A stretch of DNA of 64,000 nt from an uncultured Acetatifactor sp. (lineage in GTDB: Bacteria; Bacillota; Clostridia; Lachnospirales; Lachnospiraceae): contig CAJUTJ010000058.1 of the NCBI GenBank assembly GCA_910589655.1, forward strand, positions 1 to 64,000, read 5' to 3'. The notes below the pieces were generated by a model. That model searched no databases, was not told the origin of the DNA, and saw nothing but the letters and a program-made list of their open reading frames with translations. Of this stretch, positions 39,315 through 49,243 are shown piece by piece (position 1 is the stretch's first letter; the number at the start of each line of letters is the position of its first letter). The translations under genes were made by a program, and so were the position numbers.

Positions 39315-40397
39315 CTAATTTTTTACACCTACGTTCAAAATTATTTCTTGTGCAATCTCATCCAATGCCACCACTTGATTAGACAAACCTGCGTTTTCTG
39401 CGCTTCTGGGCATACCGTACACGGTACAGGTTGCTTGGTTCTGCGTGATCACATGGACATTTTTATGAGTTTTCAGGGTTCTGATGCCGACGGTACCGTC
39501 AGCGCCCATTCCGGTCAGTACAACACAGACTATCTTGTCGAATTTGCTGGCTGTCAAGGATTCATACATATAGTTGGCACACGGTTTCACACCTTCTCTG
39601 TTAGGCCCATCCGTATAGTGAATGGTATATTTTCCTCCGGGAGAAGTGACTACATTCATATGCATTCCGCCCATTGCAATATATACGGTACCTGACTGCA
39701 ATTCATCTCCTTCCGCCGCTTCCTTGACTCTTATACTGCTGATATCATTTAACCGCTCCGCCAGAGATGCCGTAAATCCCTTTGGCATATGCTGCACCAG
39801 CAGTACCGGTGCATCCAATTCCGCCGGTAATCTGGGGATAACGGATTGCAATGCTTTTGGACCTCCGGTGGAACTGGCGATTGCCACAATCTTGGTGCCG
39901 GAGGTTTTTGAAGAAAATTTTCTGGCAAAGTCAGCCATTTTAGCGGCCGTAGCCTGCTTCTCCATAATCTTCTCGTGAGAATCGAACACGGGAAGACGGC
40001 TGGCAGACACCACATCCAAAACCTTAAGCAGTCTGTCTCTAAAAATATCGGCGCGACAGTCTACCGCACTGTCAGGCTTATGTATGAAATCAAGAGCTCC
40101 CAGTTCCAGCGCATCCATTGTTGTCTTTGCGCCCTCTCTGGTATCCGTACTGGCCACCATAACTCTGGCAGGAATCTTCCGTTTCTGCAGTTCTTCCAAA
40201 AGTTCCAGACCGGTCATCTTGGGCATATTCACATCCAGAACAACCGCATCATACTGATTCCTGCTCAATAAATCAAGTGCTTCCAGACCGTTTGTCGCCC
40301 GCGCGACAACCTGAAATCTCTCATCGGTATCTATTATATCACAGAGTACTCTTCTCATGAGTGCAGAGTCATCAACTACCAGAATTTTTTTTGCCAT
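39315..40397 (-). CDS. cheB: Protein-glutamate methylesterase/deamidase CheB
   Basis: 360 aa. Receiver domain with phospho-Asp D55 (AVVLDVNMP), a linker, and a C-terminal methylesterase domain with the catalytic Ser in IASSTGGP (S176), His in LVQHMPKG (about 203) and Asp in TGMGADG. It removes methyl groups from receptors during adaptation; its counterpart cheR is not in the window. The ATG at 40397 overlaps the stop of ycgR by one base (TGATG). Confidence 0.97.
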   Translation of the reverse strand: MAKKILVVDDSALMRRVLCDIIDTDERFQVVARATNGLEALDLLSRNQYDAVVLDVNMPKMTGLELLEELQKRKIPARVMVASTDTREGAKTTMDALELGALDFIHKPDSAVDCRADIFRDRLLKVLDVVSASRLPVFDSHEKIMEKQATAAKMADFARKFSSKTSGTKIVAIASSTGGPKALQSVIPRLPAELDAPVLLVQHMPKGFTASLAERLNDISSIRVKEAAEGDELQSGTVYIAMGGMHMNVVTSPGGKYTIHYTDGPNREGVKPCANYMYESLTASKFDKIVCVVLTGMGADGTVGIRTLKTHKNVHVITQNQATCTVYGMPRSAENAGLSNQVVALDEIAQEIILNVGVKN

Positions 40398-41122
40398 CAA
40401 TTCCTCTCTTTCTGGAGACTTTTTCTCTCTTCTTCAAAAATATATTTTATGATCTCTTCTCTCATCTCTTTATCTATATCATAATACTGTACGCGATGCT
40501 CAAAAAAGCCCGGTCTGTTTTCCACTTCCTTCGCACTGAGGACTTTTCCGATTACTTCATACTGCTTCCGCTCCGTTCCCCTGATCAGCTGATAACTGCA
40601 GTACAACAGATTATCCGGTTCATACTTCTGGGACGAAATAAAACGCAGACCTCCTCCACTGATATCTACGATAACGCTCTGCTTCAGCGGCCTTCCGGAA
40701 ACCAATGCATAGGGCAGACGCTTTTCAATGGCTTGAATCTCATCCTCCTCCAGATTTCTGGCGCACATTTCCAGCGCGCAGCTGAACCGGTAATATTCAC
40801 GGCGCTGGAATTTTCTGAGATTACTGGTCAGCTCCACTACCAGAATAAACACATTATTACTCTTATATCGGTCTATAATCCTTGCAAAGCACTGATATAG
40901 GCCGCTCCCGCCATAGAACACCAAATCATATTCACTGTCCACCGGCAGCAGAATCAGCTTCGACTGTTCCATAGGCATGGCGATTTCCAAAGTGTCTCCC
41001 GAGAGAATTTCCAAAACCGAACTATAATAGACCTTTTTGGTATTTTCCCCGTTCTCCTCCTCTCCTCTGTCAATTGCCTGAAGCTCAACCTTATCATTTT
41101 GTGAAATGAATTTTGACAGCAT
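40397..41122 (-). CDS. ycgR: PilZ-domain c-di-GMP receptor, flagellar brake (YcgR/DgrA/MotI-like)
   Basis: 241 aa. An N-terminal YcgR-like beta domain (about 1-100) is followed by a PilZ domain carrying the c-di-GMP motifs RREYYRF (RxxxR, about 108-114) and VDISGGGLRF (D/NxSxxG, about 152-161). In other bacteria this protein slows or decouples the motor when c-di-GMP is high. Its place between flhG and cheB inside the locus couples the brake to motor production. Start MLSKFISQN at 41122; the site is modest (AGGTG). Confidence 0.92.
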   Translation of the reverse strand: MLSKFISQNDKVELQAIDRGEEENGENTKKVYYSSVLEILSGDTLEIAMPMEQSKLILLPVDSEYDLVFYGGSGLYQCFARIIDRYKSNNVFILVVELTSNLRKFQRREYYRFSCALEMCARNLEEDEIQAIEKRLPYALVSGRPLKQSVIVDISGGGLRFISSQKYEPDNLLYCSYQLIRGTERKQYEVIGKVLSAKEVENRPGFFEHRVQYYDIDKEMREEIIKYIFEEERKSLQKERN

Positions 41123-41194
41123 ACCGAATTCACCTATCCTTCTGATTATCAAATTTTATAGTATTTTTAATACCGACATGAATGCCTGAAACGA

Positions 41195-42073
41195 TCAATG
41201 AGAAGAACGGCCGATAATATGAGAGAAAAATGCCGCCATTCCCCTCTTGGGCTGCCGATCCGACTCCTCTATATCCAAAAGCCGTGCCGCAATCCTTTGA
41301 AACGCCGCACTGGATCTGGCCTCCGGATTCTGCAGGGAAACCGGAACCTGCTGCATCACTGCCTGCGAAAGATGATAATCCTCCGGCACGCTTCCCAGAT
41401 ACGAAATGGGTATCTTCAAATATCTTGAGACCACCACATTCAGCTTTTCAAACAGTATTCTTCCATCCGGCTCCTTATTCACCCGATTGGCAATCATCTT
41501 TACTTTGGTGTAAGACTCGTCAAATCTGGGATGACGGTACAGTGCCTTCAGCAATGAGTAAGAATCCGTAATGGAAGTGGGTTCCTGCGTTGTAACCAAC
41601 AGTACTTCTCCGCACGCCACCAGAAATTCCAATACCGCATCGGAAATACCGGCTCCCGTATCTACAATTATAATATCGGCAATTTTGTCCAGCTGTGCAA
41701 GATTATGGATAATGTAATTTAGATAATCCTGACTCAGGTTAGACATTCCGGCAATACCGGAGCCTCCGGAGATAAAGCCGATATCCATAGGCCCCCGGGT
41801 AATAATATCCGCAATGTTCTTTCCCTGATAAATCAAATCATACAAATTATGCTTCGGCACCGCTCCGAACATAATCTCTATATTTGCCAATCCGAAATCC
41901 GCGTCCAAAATGATAACTTTCTTTCCCATCCTGCGAAATTGAATTGCCAAATTTATGGAAACGTTGGACTTTCCCACGCCCCCTTTTCCACTGGTAACAG
42001 TCATAACACGGGCAAGTGGCTTTGATTTAATCTGACTGGCTTTTATAATCCGCAATTGTTCCGCTTGATCCAT
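41195..42073 (-). CDS. flhG: MinD-like ATPase FlhG (YlxH)
   Basis: 292 aa. Deviant Walker A SGKGGVGKSN with the signature K30 and K35, switch I VILDADFGLANIEIMFG, and ADIIIVDTGAG as switch II. It stimulates the FlhF GTPase and sets flagellar number and place; the N-terminal LRIIKAS segment is the FlhF-activating helix region. It is 40 nt downstream of flhF. The C-terminus ends with a short basic/aromatic tail, and membrane targeting is likely. Confidence 0.95.
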   Translation of the reverse strand: MDQAEQLRIIKASQIKSKPLARVMTVTSGKGGVGKSNVSINLAIQFRRMGKKVIILDADFGLANIEIMFGAVPKHNLYDLIYQGKNIADIITRGPMDIGFISGGSGIAGMSNLSQDYLNYIIHNLAQLDKIADIIIVDTGAGISDAVLEFLVACGEVLLVTTQEPTSITDSYSLLKALYRHPRFDESYTKVKMIANRVNKEPDGRILFEKLNVVVSRYLKIPISYLGSVPEDYHLSQAVMQQVPVSLQNPEARSSAAFQRIAARLLDIEESDRQPKRGMAAFFSHIIGRSSH

Positions 42074-42113
42074 GTTATTACCTCCTTCTTCCGTATATCA
42101 TGCGCCGATCTCC

Positions 42114-43340
42114 TCAGGCCTTTCCTCCCAGTAACTGTTTCACCGTCTTTTGAGGGTTGAAAAGCTCAATGTCATCAGGCACATTCTGCCCGCAGGTCAC
42201 ATAAGCGATCGGTACATCCGTATACATTTTCAAATTAAACATGTTCCCTACAGTAGCCGTCTCATCCAGCTTTGTAAAAATCAGCTGAAAATCGGAAAAT
42301 TCCTTATAACTGGACGCTACCCTTATCAAATCACGATACTTTGTCGTGGCGCTGAGTACCAGAAAAGCCTGATATTCTCCCAGTTCCTTTACTGTTTCCA
42401 GAAGTTTCCTCATATTTTCCAGCTGTTCCTCATTCTTATGAGAATGGCCTGTTGTATCCACAAAAATATAATCATACTCCTGAAAGTCACGCACTGCCTG
42501 CTTTGCATCCTCATCCGTATATATGACGCGGAAGGGAGCCTCCAAAATATTGGCATAGGTGCGCAGCTGCTCTGCTGCGGCAATGCGGTAGGTATCCGCC
42601 GTCAAAAGCGCTACCATATGCTTCTTTCCCATTGTAAAATCACTCGCCAATTTTGCAATGGTGGTAGTTTTTCCCACGCCGGTAGGCCCCATAAACAGCA
42701 CAATCTTAGGTCCGCTTTCGGCAGGAGTGATGCCTTCTGCCTTCCCGAATTTTAAAACCATCTTCTGATAGACATTCGCTAAGATATAATCCAAGGGCAT
42801 GTTGGACTTTTTGCTTTTCTCAATCTCTTCCACCAGCTGATTGGCATACTTTTCATTCACTTCGTTTTCCAGCATAGTGTTGTACAACAGGCGGACAAAT
42901 CTGTCCCGCTCCAATTCCTCCTCGCTAAGAGCTTCTTCCTCTTCGGCGGAAGGAGGATTCTCATCCTGCTCCGGCTCCGCATCCTGCCTTGCAGACTCAT
43001 CCTGCTGAAATCTTCTCTCCAACAAGCTTTGCAGACTGTCCAGTCTTTTCTCTATGTTCTGTGAATTTTCCGAAACGGGAACGGTCATTTCACGGTTTGA
43101 CGAAGGTTCATTTACACGCTTCTCAGGCTCCGGCGCCGATTCTTTACGAGGAGGTTTGGGAATATCTCCTTCTTCCTCCAATGCCGCCGTCACTTCCACT
43201 TGAGTAGAGCGGAACAGTGCTGCCAGACCTTTCTGTTTCACCCGTTTCACATTCATAATAACGACACCGCTGCCCAGCTCTTTCTTGGCAGACTCCACCG
43301 CGTCTTCTTCTGTTTTCCCCACAAATTTCATAATAATCAT
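42114..43340 (-). CDS. flhF: SRP-type GTPase FlhF
   Basis: 408 aa. N-terminal basic B domain with a long acidic/Pro-rich stretch (about 75-150), a helical N domain, and a G domain with P-loop GPTGVGKTTTIAKLA (about 217-231), DTYRIAAAEQLRTYA, and FVDTTGHSH in place of DTAGR. FlhF recruits early flagellar parts to the assembly site with FlhG. The start ATG overlaps the flhA stop by one base (TAATG). Confidence 0.96.
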   Translation of the reverse strand: MIIMKFVGKTEEDAVESAKKELGSGVVIMNVKRVKQKGLAALFRSTQVEVTAALEEEGDIPKPPRKESAPEPEKRVNEPSSNREMTVPVSENSQNIEKRLDSLQSLLERRFQQDESARQDAEPEQDENPPSAEEEEALSEEELERDRFVRLLYNTMLENEVNEKYANQLVEEIEKSKKSNMPLDYILANVYQKMVLKFGKAEGITPAESGPKIVLFMGPTGVGKTTTIAKLASDFTMGKKHMVALLTADTYRIAAAEQLRTYANILEAPFRVIYTDEDAKQAVRDFQEYDYIFVDTTGHSHKNEEQLENMRKLLETVKELGEYQAFLVLSATTKYRDLIRVASSYKEFSDFQLIFTKLDETATVGNMFNLKMYTDVPIAYVTCGQNVPDDIELFNPQKTVKQLLGGKA

Positions 43341-45385
43341 TATGCTGTCACCATCCCAACTGACTGTAATTCAACATTGGAGTCCACTTCATTATAAGAA
43401 ACTACCACCAGCTCCCTGTAATAGTCTTCCGTCAGACGTTTAAAATACATACGTACAATCGGTGAAGTAATCACAATGGGGCTCTTGCCCAAATTCTCCA
43501 GCTTTTGGACCTCTTTACCAACAGAATCTATAATCGCCCTTGACCTGCTGGGATCCAGATTTAAAAATGCACCGTTCTCTGTCTGCTTCACACTGCCCAT
43601 GATTTCCTGTTCCACCTTAGGATCTAAGGTTACCACATTTGTAGTCTCATTTGCAGGGAAATACTTGGTAGAAATAGCGCGTTTCAAGCTCTGACGCACA
43701 TATTCCGTCAAAATATCCGTATCTCTGGTAGTTGGAGCATAATCTGCAAGAGTTTCCAAAATCGACAAAAGATCCCGAATGGAAATACCTTCCTTCAGCA
43801 GATTCTGCAAGACCTTCTGGATCTCGCCGACTCCAAGCAGCTTCGGCACCAGATCTTCCACAAGAGAAGGATTGGTCTCTTTCAAATTGTTCACAAGGTT
43901 CTGTACATCCTGCCGTGTCAGCAGCTCATCAATGTACTGTCTGATAATTTCCGTCAAATGGGTGGCAATGATGGACGGAGGATCCACCACAGTGTACCCA
44001 AGGCTTTCCGCACGTTCTCTCTGTCCCTCGGTAATCCAAATGGCTGGCAGATGGAAAGACGGCTCAAATGTAGGAATACCTGTAATCTCTTCTTCCACAT
44101 ATCCGGGATTCATCGCCATATAGTGATCAAACAATATTTCACCCTCACTGACCTGTATGCCCTTAATCTTTATAATATATTGGTTAGGGTTCAGCTGTAT
44201 GTTATCACGCAGACGAATAATAGGAACCACCGTTCCCAGCTCCAACGCAATCTGCCTACGGATCATTACCACACGATCCAGAAGATCACCGCCTTGGTTC
44301 ACATCGGCCAGAGGAATAATACCATAGCCAAACTCCAATTCAATAGGGTCTACCTGAAGGAGACTGTTGACATTTTCGGGCTGCCTGATTTCCTCCGCGG
44401 CAATCTCTTCACTGTCTATCTCCTGTTCAATGCCCGCCGTCTCCAAATTGCCTGCGATAAGCCTTCCGCCGATAATGAACAGAAGCCCCATCCCCAGAAA
44501 CAGAATGGTATTCAGCTCCGTCACCACACCCAGAAATGCCAGTGTAGCGCCCACCAGATACATGGCCTTAGGCACACCGAAAAGCTGCTTGACAATGGCC
44601 GGGCCAAACTCGGATTCTTTGCCTCCCTTAGTGACCAGAATACCTGTGGAAAGAGAGATCAGCAAGGAAGGAATCTGGCTCACCAATCCGTCACCTATGG
44701 TTAAAATTCCGTAATTATTCATTGCCGCTCCGGCATCCATGCCGCTCCGCAGCATACCCATGGCCATACCGCCCACCAGATTAATCGCTGTCAGCAGAAG
44801 GCCCGCAATGGCATCTCCCTTTACGTATTTTACGGCACCGTCCATAGAGCCGAAGAAACTGGACTCTTGCTGAATCTTGTCGCGTCTCAGCTTCGCTTCC
44901 CTGTCATCAATGGCACCGGTATTCAAGTCAGCATCGATTGCCATCTGCTTACCGGGCATAGCATCCAAAGTAAAACGCGCCGTTACCTCAGCCACACGCT
45001 CGGAACCTTTATTAATAACAAGGAACTGAATGAGAATCAAAATAATGAAAATGATAGCGCCTACAATCAAATCACCGCCGCCAACAAAATTACCGAAAGT
45101 CTGGACTACATTACCGGCTGTTCCGGTGGTCAGAATCAATCTGGTAGAAGAGACATTCATAGCAATTCTGAATATGGTGGTAAATAACAGGATTGTGGGA
45201 AAATATGACAATTCCAGCACTTCCTTGGCAAACATACACACAAACAGAATTGTGAAGGCAATGGAGATATTAAACGCCATGAAAACATCCAATAGACCGG
45301 CAGGCAGCGGTACGATCAGCATAATGAACGCAACCAGAATATATATTGCAACTACCGCGTCCGTCTTTTGTAACCTCAAACTCAT
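43340..45385 (-). CDS. flhA: Flagellar export gate protein FlhA
   Basis: 681 aa. Eight N-terminal membrane helices (about 1-330) with the FHIPEP hallmark region GSERVAEVTARFTLDAMPGKQM and AIDADLNTG, then the cytosolic nonameric ring domain (about 350-681) that receives chaperone-substrate complexes. It uses proton motive force for export. The start at 45385 is fixed by AGGAGG 8 nt upstream. It lies 26 nt after flhB. Confidence 0.97.
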   Translation of the reverse strand: MSLRLQKTDAVVAIYILVAFIMLIVPLPAGLLDVFMAFNISIAFTILFVCMFAKEVLELSYFPTILLFTTIFRIAMNVSSTRLILTTGTAGNVVQTFGNFVGGGDLIVGAIIFIILILIQFLVINKGSERVAEVTARFTLDAMPGKQMAIDADLNTGAIDDREAKLRRDKIQQESSFFGSMDGAVKYVKGDAIAGLLLTAINLVGGMAMGMLRSGMDAGAAMNNYGILTIGDGLVSQIPSLLISLSTGILVTKGGKESEFGPAIVKQLFGVPKAMYLVGATLAFLGVVTELNTILFLGMGLLFIIGGRLIAGNLETAGIEQEIDSEEIAAEEIRQPENVNSLLQVDPIELEFGYGIIPLADVNQGGDLLDRVVMIRRQIALELGTVVPIIRLRDNIQLNPNQYIIKIKGIQVSEGEILFDHYMAMNPGYVEEEITGIPTFEPSFHLPAIWITEGQRERAESLGYTVVDPPSIIATHLTEIIRQYIDELLTRQDVQNLVNNLKETNPSLVEDLVPKLLGVGEIQKVLQNLLKEGISIRDLLSILETLADYAPTTRDTDILTEYVRQSLKRAISTKYFPANETTNVVTLDPKVEQEIMGSVKQTENGAFLNLDPSRSRAIIDSVGKEVQKLENLGKSPIVITSPIVRMYFKRLTEDYYRELVVVSYNEVDSNVELQSVGMVTA

Positions 45386-45411
45386 TTCCTTCACCTCCTA
45401 ACAAATTATTA

Positions 45412-46521
45412 TTATATTTTGCCTTGCAAATGATATACAAATGCGAGAACCTCCGCTACTGCCTGATATAACTCCGGAGGAACGGCCTGCCCTATGTCCA
45501 CATTGGCATAGAGCATTCGTGCCAAAGGCTTGTTTTCTACGATCTCTATATTATTTTCTTTTGCCGTCTCCTTGATACGCTGTGCCAGATAATCTTCACC
45601 CTTTGCAATGACAAGGGGGGCATCCGCCACCTCAGGGTCATACTTGATCGCTACCGCATAGTGGGTAGGATTTGTGATAACCACGTCCGCCTGAGGCAGA
45701 TCCTGCATCATGCGGCGTCTGGAAGCTTCCCTCATCCTCTGTTTAATCTGACCTTTCACCTGAGGATCGCCTTCCTGCTGTTTATACTCTTCCTTAATTT
45801 CCTGCTTCGTCATTTTCATATCATTGCTGAATTTCACTCTTTGATAAATATAATCGGCCAAAGCAATAATCATATAAACAGTGGCAATTCGAATGCCTAA
45901 ATCCGTTACCATATCGGCAATAATCTGCAGCCCCTGCATCAGGGTAACATCAAAGATATTCAAAAGATAGATCCACTTATCTTTTAAAAAACTATAACAC
46001 ACATAAATAATCAAGCCAATCTTCAGAAGTGATTTGATCAGTTCCACCAATGAATTAAGGGAAATAACCTTTTTGAATCCCTTCAGAGGATTCAAATTAC
46101 TGAATTTCGGCTTCAGAGGCTTTGCCGTGGGTTTCCATTTTACCTGCACCACATCACTGACAAAGGCAATTAAAAAGCCTATAATCAACATGGGAGAAAT
46201 AATAATCAACACCTGAAGCAGCATCTGCCTGAAAATAATTTGAACATCCGCCTGTGGCATTTGTCCGCGATAAAACGTAGTGACCGAAGGAATTTTATCA
46301 TAAAATACGGAAAACAAAGCCATCAGGTTCGTTCCCATATTTGCCACATAGAACTTTAGTATGAGAAACAGCGCCAGAAGCCCCAGACCGTTAGCGATCT
46401 CCCTGCTTTTGGCTACCTGTCCTTCTTTTCGGGCGTCGTCCAGCTTTTTTTGAGTAGCAGGTTCGGTCTTTTCGCCGCCCATGCCTTCTTTGGCAAAAAA
46501 TTGCAGATTATATCGCATCAT
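45412..46521 (-). CDS. flhB: Flagellar export switch protein FlhB
   Basis: 369 aa. Four membrane helices, then a cytosolic domain with the autocleavage site NPTH (N284-H287) in VVITNPTHYAVAIKYDP. Self-cleavage switches export from rod/hook to filament proteins together with FliK. The first two codons are both ATG. The start overlaps the fliR stop by 4 nt. Confidence 0.97.
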   Translation of the reverse strand: MMRYNLQFFAKEGMGGEKTEPATQKKLDDARKEGQVAKSREIANGLGLLALFLILKFYVANMGTNLMALFSVFYDKIPSVTTFYRGQMPQADVQIIFRQMLLQVLIIISPMLIIGFLIAFVSDVVQVKWKPTAKPLKPKFSNLNPLKGFKKVISLNSLVELIKSLLKIGLIIYVCYSFLKDKWIYLLNIFDVTLMQGLQIIADMVTDLGIRIATVYMIIALADYIYQRVKFSNDMKMTKQEIKEEYKQQEGDPQVKGQIKQRMREASRRRMMQDLPQADVVITNPTHYAVAIKYDPEVADAPLVIAKGEDYLAQRIKETAKENNIEIVENKPLARMLYANVDIGQAVPPELYQAVAEVLAFVYHLQGKI

Positions 46522-47309
46522 TGCATTGCTCCTACAAAGGAAACGATTACCCGTTTCATCTCGTCAAAGATGAATTCCGCCGTTCCCGGCAGGATTCCCG
46601 CCGTGACAAGCAAAGTGGCTAATCCCACCATTATTTTCAGCTGAATACCCACGGCAAACATGTTCATCTGCGGCGAAACCTTCGCCAATACACCAAGAAT
46701 AGCGTTCAGCAACAGAATAGTGCAAAAGACAGGAAGCACAATCCGAAATCCTATAATTACATAATCCTTAAGGAATTTAATCATGGCATCCACCAAAGCG
46801 TCGCTGTGGAATACCACACCGTTTATAGGAATTAATACGAAAGTATCGGCCAGCGCTCCGAACAGATATCGGTACATTCCGGTAGCAATCAACATAAACA
46901 TCAAAATGTATTGGTAAAAGACACCGGTTATACTGGTACTTTCTCTTGTAGTAGGATCCATCAGTGTGGCCATTGAAAGTCCTGTCTCCATATCCGCTAT
47001 GGAACCTGCAAAATTGACAATAGAGGTACAGATTGTCGCTCCGAATCCGATGAGCAGTCCTACCACCGCCTCCTTTATTACAATAATGGCATACTCCATC
47101 ACATTGTTATAAGCCACTGCCTCCGAGGGCGTTAACGCCTGATACAGCAGCAGCGCGGTAAAAATGCTTAAGCCCACACGCACTCTTGCAGGAGTATTTC
47201 TCATGCTGAAAAAAGGAGCTATGAAAACAAAGGTAGATACCCGTGTTAATATCAGCAAAAAATATTCCAAATCGTATATAGAAAAAGTATATTTGATCAT
47301 ATTATCCAC
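46518..47309 (-). CDS. fliR: Flagellar export gate protein FliR
   Basis: 263 aa, six hydrophobic segments. The FliR signature includes RVSTFVFIAPFFSMRNTPARVRVGL near the N-terminus and KIMVGLATLLVTAGILP near the end. It is part of the FliPQR export channel. It lies 5 nt after fliQ and overlaps flhB by 4 nt, matching the frequent fusion or coupling of these genes. Confidence 0.95.
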   Translation of the reverse strand: MDNMIKYTFSIYDLEYFLLILTRVSTFVFIAPFFSMRNTPARVRVGLSIFTALLLYQALTPSEAVAYNNVMEYAIIVIKEAVVGLLIGFGATICTSIVNFAGSIADMETGLSMATLMDPTTRESTSITGVFYQYILMFMLIATGMYRYLFGALADTFVLIPINGVVFHSDALVDAMIKFLKDYVIIGFRIVLPVFCTILLLNAILGVLAKVSPQMNMFAVGIQLKIMVGLATLLVTAGILPGTAEFIFDEMKRVIVSFVGAMQ

Positions 47310-47314
47310 TCCGG

Positions 47315-47596
47315 TTATCCATGGATATATAGACTGAAATTAGACCACAATGTAGTCATAAACTCCACTATACTGTTTAACATCCAGCTTCCGAAAAGCA
47401 TCAATGCCAAAAAAACACAGATAATTTTCGGCACAAATGTAAGTGTCTGCTCTTGTATAGAGGTAACTGTCTGAAAAATACTGACAATCAAACCGATCAC
47501 TAAAGAGACAAGAAGTATCGGTAAGGATACCTTTATAATCAAATACAGTGCATCTCTCGTTATATCCGATATTGCATCGATTGTCAAAAGGCTCAC
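47315..47596 (-). CDS. fliQ: Flagellar export gate protein FliQ
   Basis: 93 aa with two membrane helices (about 17-40 and 50-75). The sequence LILVSLVIGLIVSIFQTVTSI-type segment with IQEQTLTFVPKI is characteristic of FliQ. GTG start at 47596 with AGGA upstream. A hydrophilic ORF in another frame (47340-47615) covers the same DNA and is a shadow. Confidence 0.95.
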   Translation of the reverse strand: MSLLTIDAISDITRDALYLIIKVSLPILLVSLVIGLIVSIFQTVTSIQEQTLTFVPKIICVFLALMLFGSWMLNSIVEFMTTLWSNFSLYIHG

Positions 47597-47615
47597 TCCC
47601 CTTTCCTAAAGGCAA

Positions 47616-48482
47616 TCAGTAAAATGTTTCTACTAACTTGCCTATCACCAGACTCCATCCGTCTGCAAGCACAAACAGCAATATCTTAAACGGCATGGAA
47701 ATCGTTGTGGGCGGCAGCATCATCATACCCATACTCATCAAAGTAGACGCTACTACCATATCAATCACAATGAACGGGACATATATCATAAATCCAATCC
47801 AAAATGCTGCTCTCAGTTCACTCAATATGAAACTGGGTATCAACACGGAAGAGGGAATACTTTCAATATTACCGTCCCACTCCTGTTTGGCGATATTCAT
47901 AAAGAGCTCCACGTCTTTTACCTGTGTCTGGGGATACATAAATTCCCGCAGGGGCTTAATTCCGGCTTCAAAAGCCTCCTCCTGAGTAATCTCACCTGCC
48001 TGAAACGGCTGGACCGCCTCCTCGTTAATTCTTGAAATAGTAGGCTCCATTATGAAAAATGTCAGAATCAGAGCCAATCCGATCAAAATCTGATTGGGAG
48101 GCGCCGTCTGAGTATTCAACGCGGCACGGGTAAAATGCAGCACAATAATAATACGGGTAAAAGAGGTCATCAAAATAATGATCATTGGAGCAATTGCGAT
48201 CAATGTTAAAGTGATTAAAATGCGCAATGTCCCGTTTACCTCACCGTTTCCTTCATTTAAGGAAATCGTAACCGTATTTGCCGTATTCAATCTATTTAAT
48301 TCTTCCGGAGTAGCCGCTGTTCCCGGCGGATCTATATAGGTACGGGACTCCTCCGTCCCAGTGGGCTGCCGGTCTTCTGCCGCCAACACAGTCATGGTAT
48401 TTTGAATACACAATATGCCTACCGTAATCAGCAGGCATATTATCACTATTATTCGCTTTCTGTTTCGCATAAGCTTCATCAT
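47616..48482 (-). CDS. fliP: Flagellar export gate protein FliP
   Basis: 288 aa. N-terminal cleavable-looking signal sequence (about 8-34, ending VLAAED), then a periplasmic stretch and four membrane helices. FliP signatures are MTSFTRIIIVLHFTRAALNTQTAPPNQ and, near the end, VIDMVVASTLMSMGMMMLPPT. It forms the pentameric channel core with FliQ and FliR. Overlaps fliO by 4 nt. Confidence 0.96.
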   Translation of the reverse strand: MMKLMRNRKRIIVIICLLITVGILCIQNTMTVLAAEDRQPTGTEESRTYIDPPGTAATPEELNRLNTANTVTISLNEGNGEVNGTLRILITLTLIAIAPMIIILMTSFTRIIIVLHFTRAALNTQTAPPNQILIGLALILTFFIMEPTISRINEEAVQPFQAGEITQEEAFEAGIKPLREFMYPQTQVKDVELFMNIAKQEWDGNIESIPSSVLIPSFILSELRAAFWIGFMIYVPFIVIDMVVASTLMSMGMMMLPPTTISMPFKILLFVLADGWSLVIGKLVETFY

Positions 48483-48868
48483 TTACTCAAATTATCCTTC
48501 GGTTCGTTTGCATTTTCGGAGTTTTTTCCGGCAGCTCTATCCAGCAGTTCCTTAAATCCCAAACCGGAACTTATCGGTTCCTGCTTCTTAAGCTGCTCAG
48601 CGGGAATTTCTCCCAGCATAGTGACCGTATCTTTGCAGACTGCGATCGCCATATATGTCTCCCCCACCCGTATGAGTTGCAGATACTTATTATTTGTCAG
48701 ACGGCTGGTTTCTATCACCTCAATATTGCTGTTGGCGCTCTGCTGTTTCTGATAACCTGAAATCCACTTGGTGACCCAAGCCGTCACGCCAAGAACCAAT
48801 ACAAATATTATGAGGACAACGATAAACTGAGCATAAGCGCTGTCTGCTCCTGTCAGCAAAACTGACAT
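48479..48868 (-). CDS. fliO: Flagellar export assembly protein FliO (FliZ of Bacillus)
   Basis: 129 aa. One membrane helix (about 12-32, VVLIIFVLVLGVTAWVTKWI), then a small cytosolic domain with IEVIETSRLTNNKYLQLIRVGETYMAIAV, the usual FliO core. It chaperones formation of the FliP ring. One-base overlap with cheY (TAATG) and a 4-nt overlap with fliP. Confidence 0.92.
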   Translation of the reverse strand: MSVLLTGADSAYAQFIVVLIIFVLVLGVTAWVTKWISGYQKQQSANSNIEVIETSRLTNNKYLQLIRVGETYMAIAVCKDTVTMLGEIPAEQLKKQEPISSGLGFKELLDRAAGKNSENANEPKDNLSK

Positions 48869-49230
48869 TAGCCTACAACCTTCTTAACAGCTTCGAGAAC
48901 ACGCTCTGCCTGAAAAGGCTTTACTATAAAGTCTTTCGCACCGTTCTGAATGGATTCGATAACCATTGCCTGCTGACCCATTGCAGAGCACATAATAATC
49001 TTTGCATCGCCGTCCAGCTTCTTGATCTCTTTTAGAGCCTGAAGACCATCCATTTCCGGCATGGTAATATCCATCAGCACAAGATCCGGTGTCAGTTCCT
49101 TATACTTTTCAACTGCTTTTGCACCGTTCTCGGCTTCTCCTGCAACATTGTAGCCATTTTTGGTCAAGATATCTTTGATCATCATCCTCATAAAAGCTGC
49201 ATCATCACATATCAAAATATTCTTTGCCAT
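48868..49230 (-). CDS. cheY: Chemotaxis response regulator CheY
   Basis: 120 aa receiver domain. Acidic pair D9/D10, phospho-Asp D54 (LVLMDITMPEMDG), switch Ser in IIMCSAMGQ and Lys in IVKPF. It binds FliM when phosphorylated and controls motor bias. It sits between fliY and fliO exactly as in B. subtilis, where CheY-P promotes counter-clockwise rotation. Confidence 0.96.
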   Translation of the reverse strand: MAKNILICDDAAFMRMMIKDILTKNGYNVAGEAENGAKAVEKYKELTPDLVLMDITMPEMDGLQALKEIKKLDGDAKIIMCSAMGQQAMVIESIQNGAKDFIVKPFQAERVLEAVKKVVG

Positions 49231-49243
49231 TAATTCCTTCCTC

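Noticed and set aside
41211..41221. GCCGATAAT resembling a sigma-28 -10 box
   Set aside because: On the plus strand, inside the flhG coding end, no TAAA box at the right distance, and no plus-strand gene follows.
47340..47615. 91-codon minus-strand ORF over fliQ
   Set aside because: Different frame of the same DNA; fliQ has the right length, hydrophobicity and neighbours.
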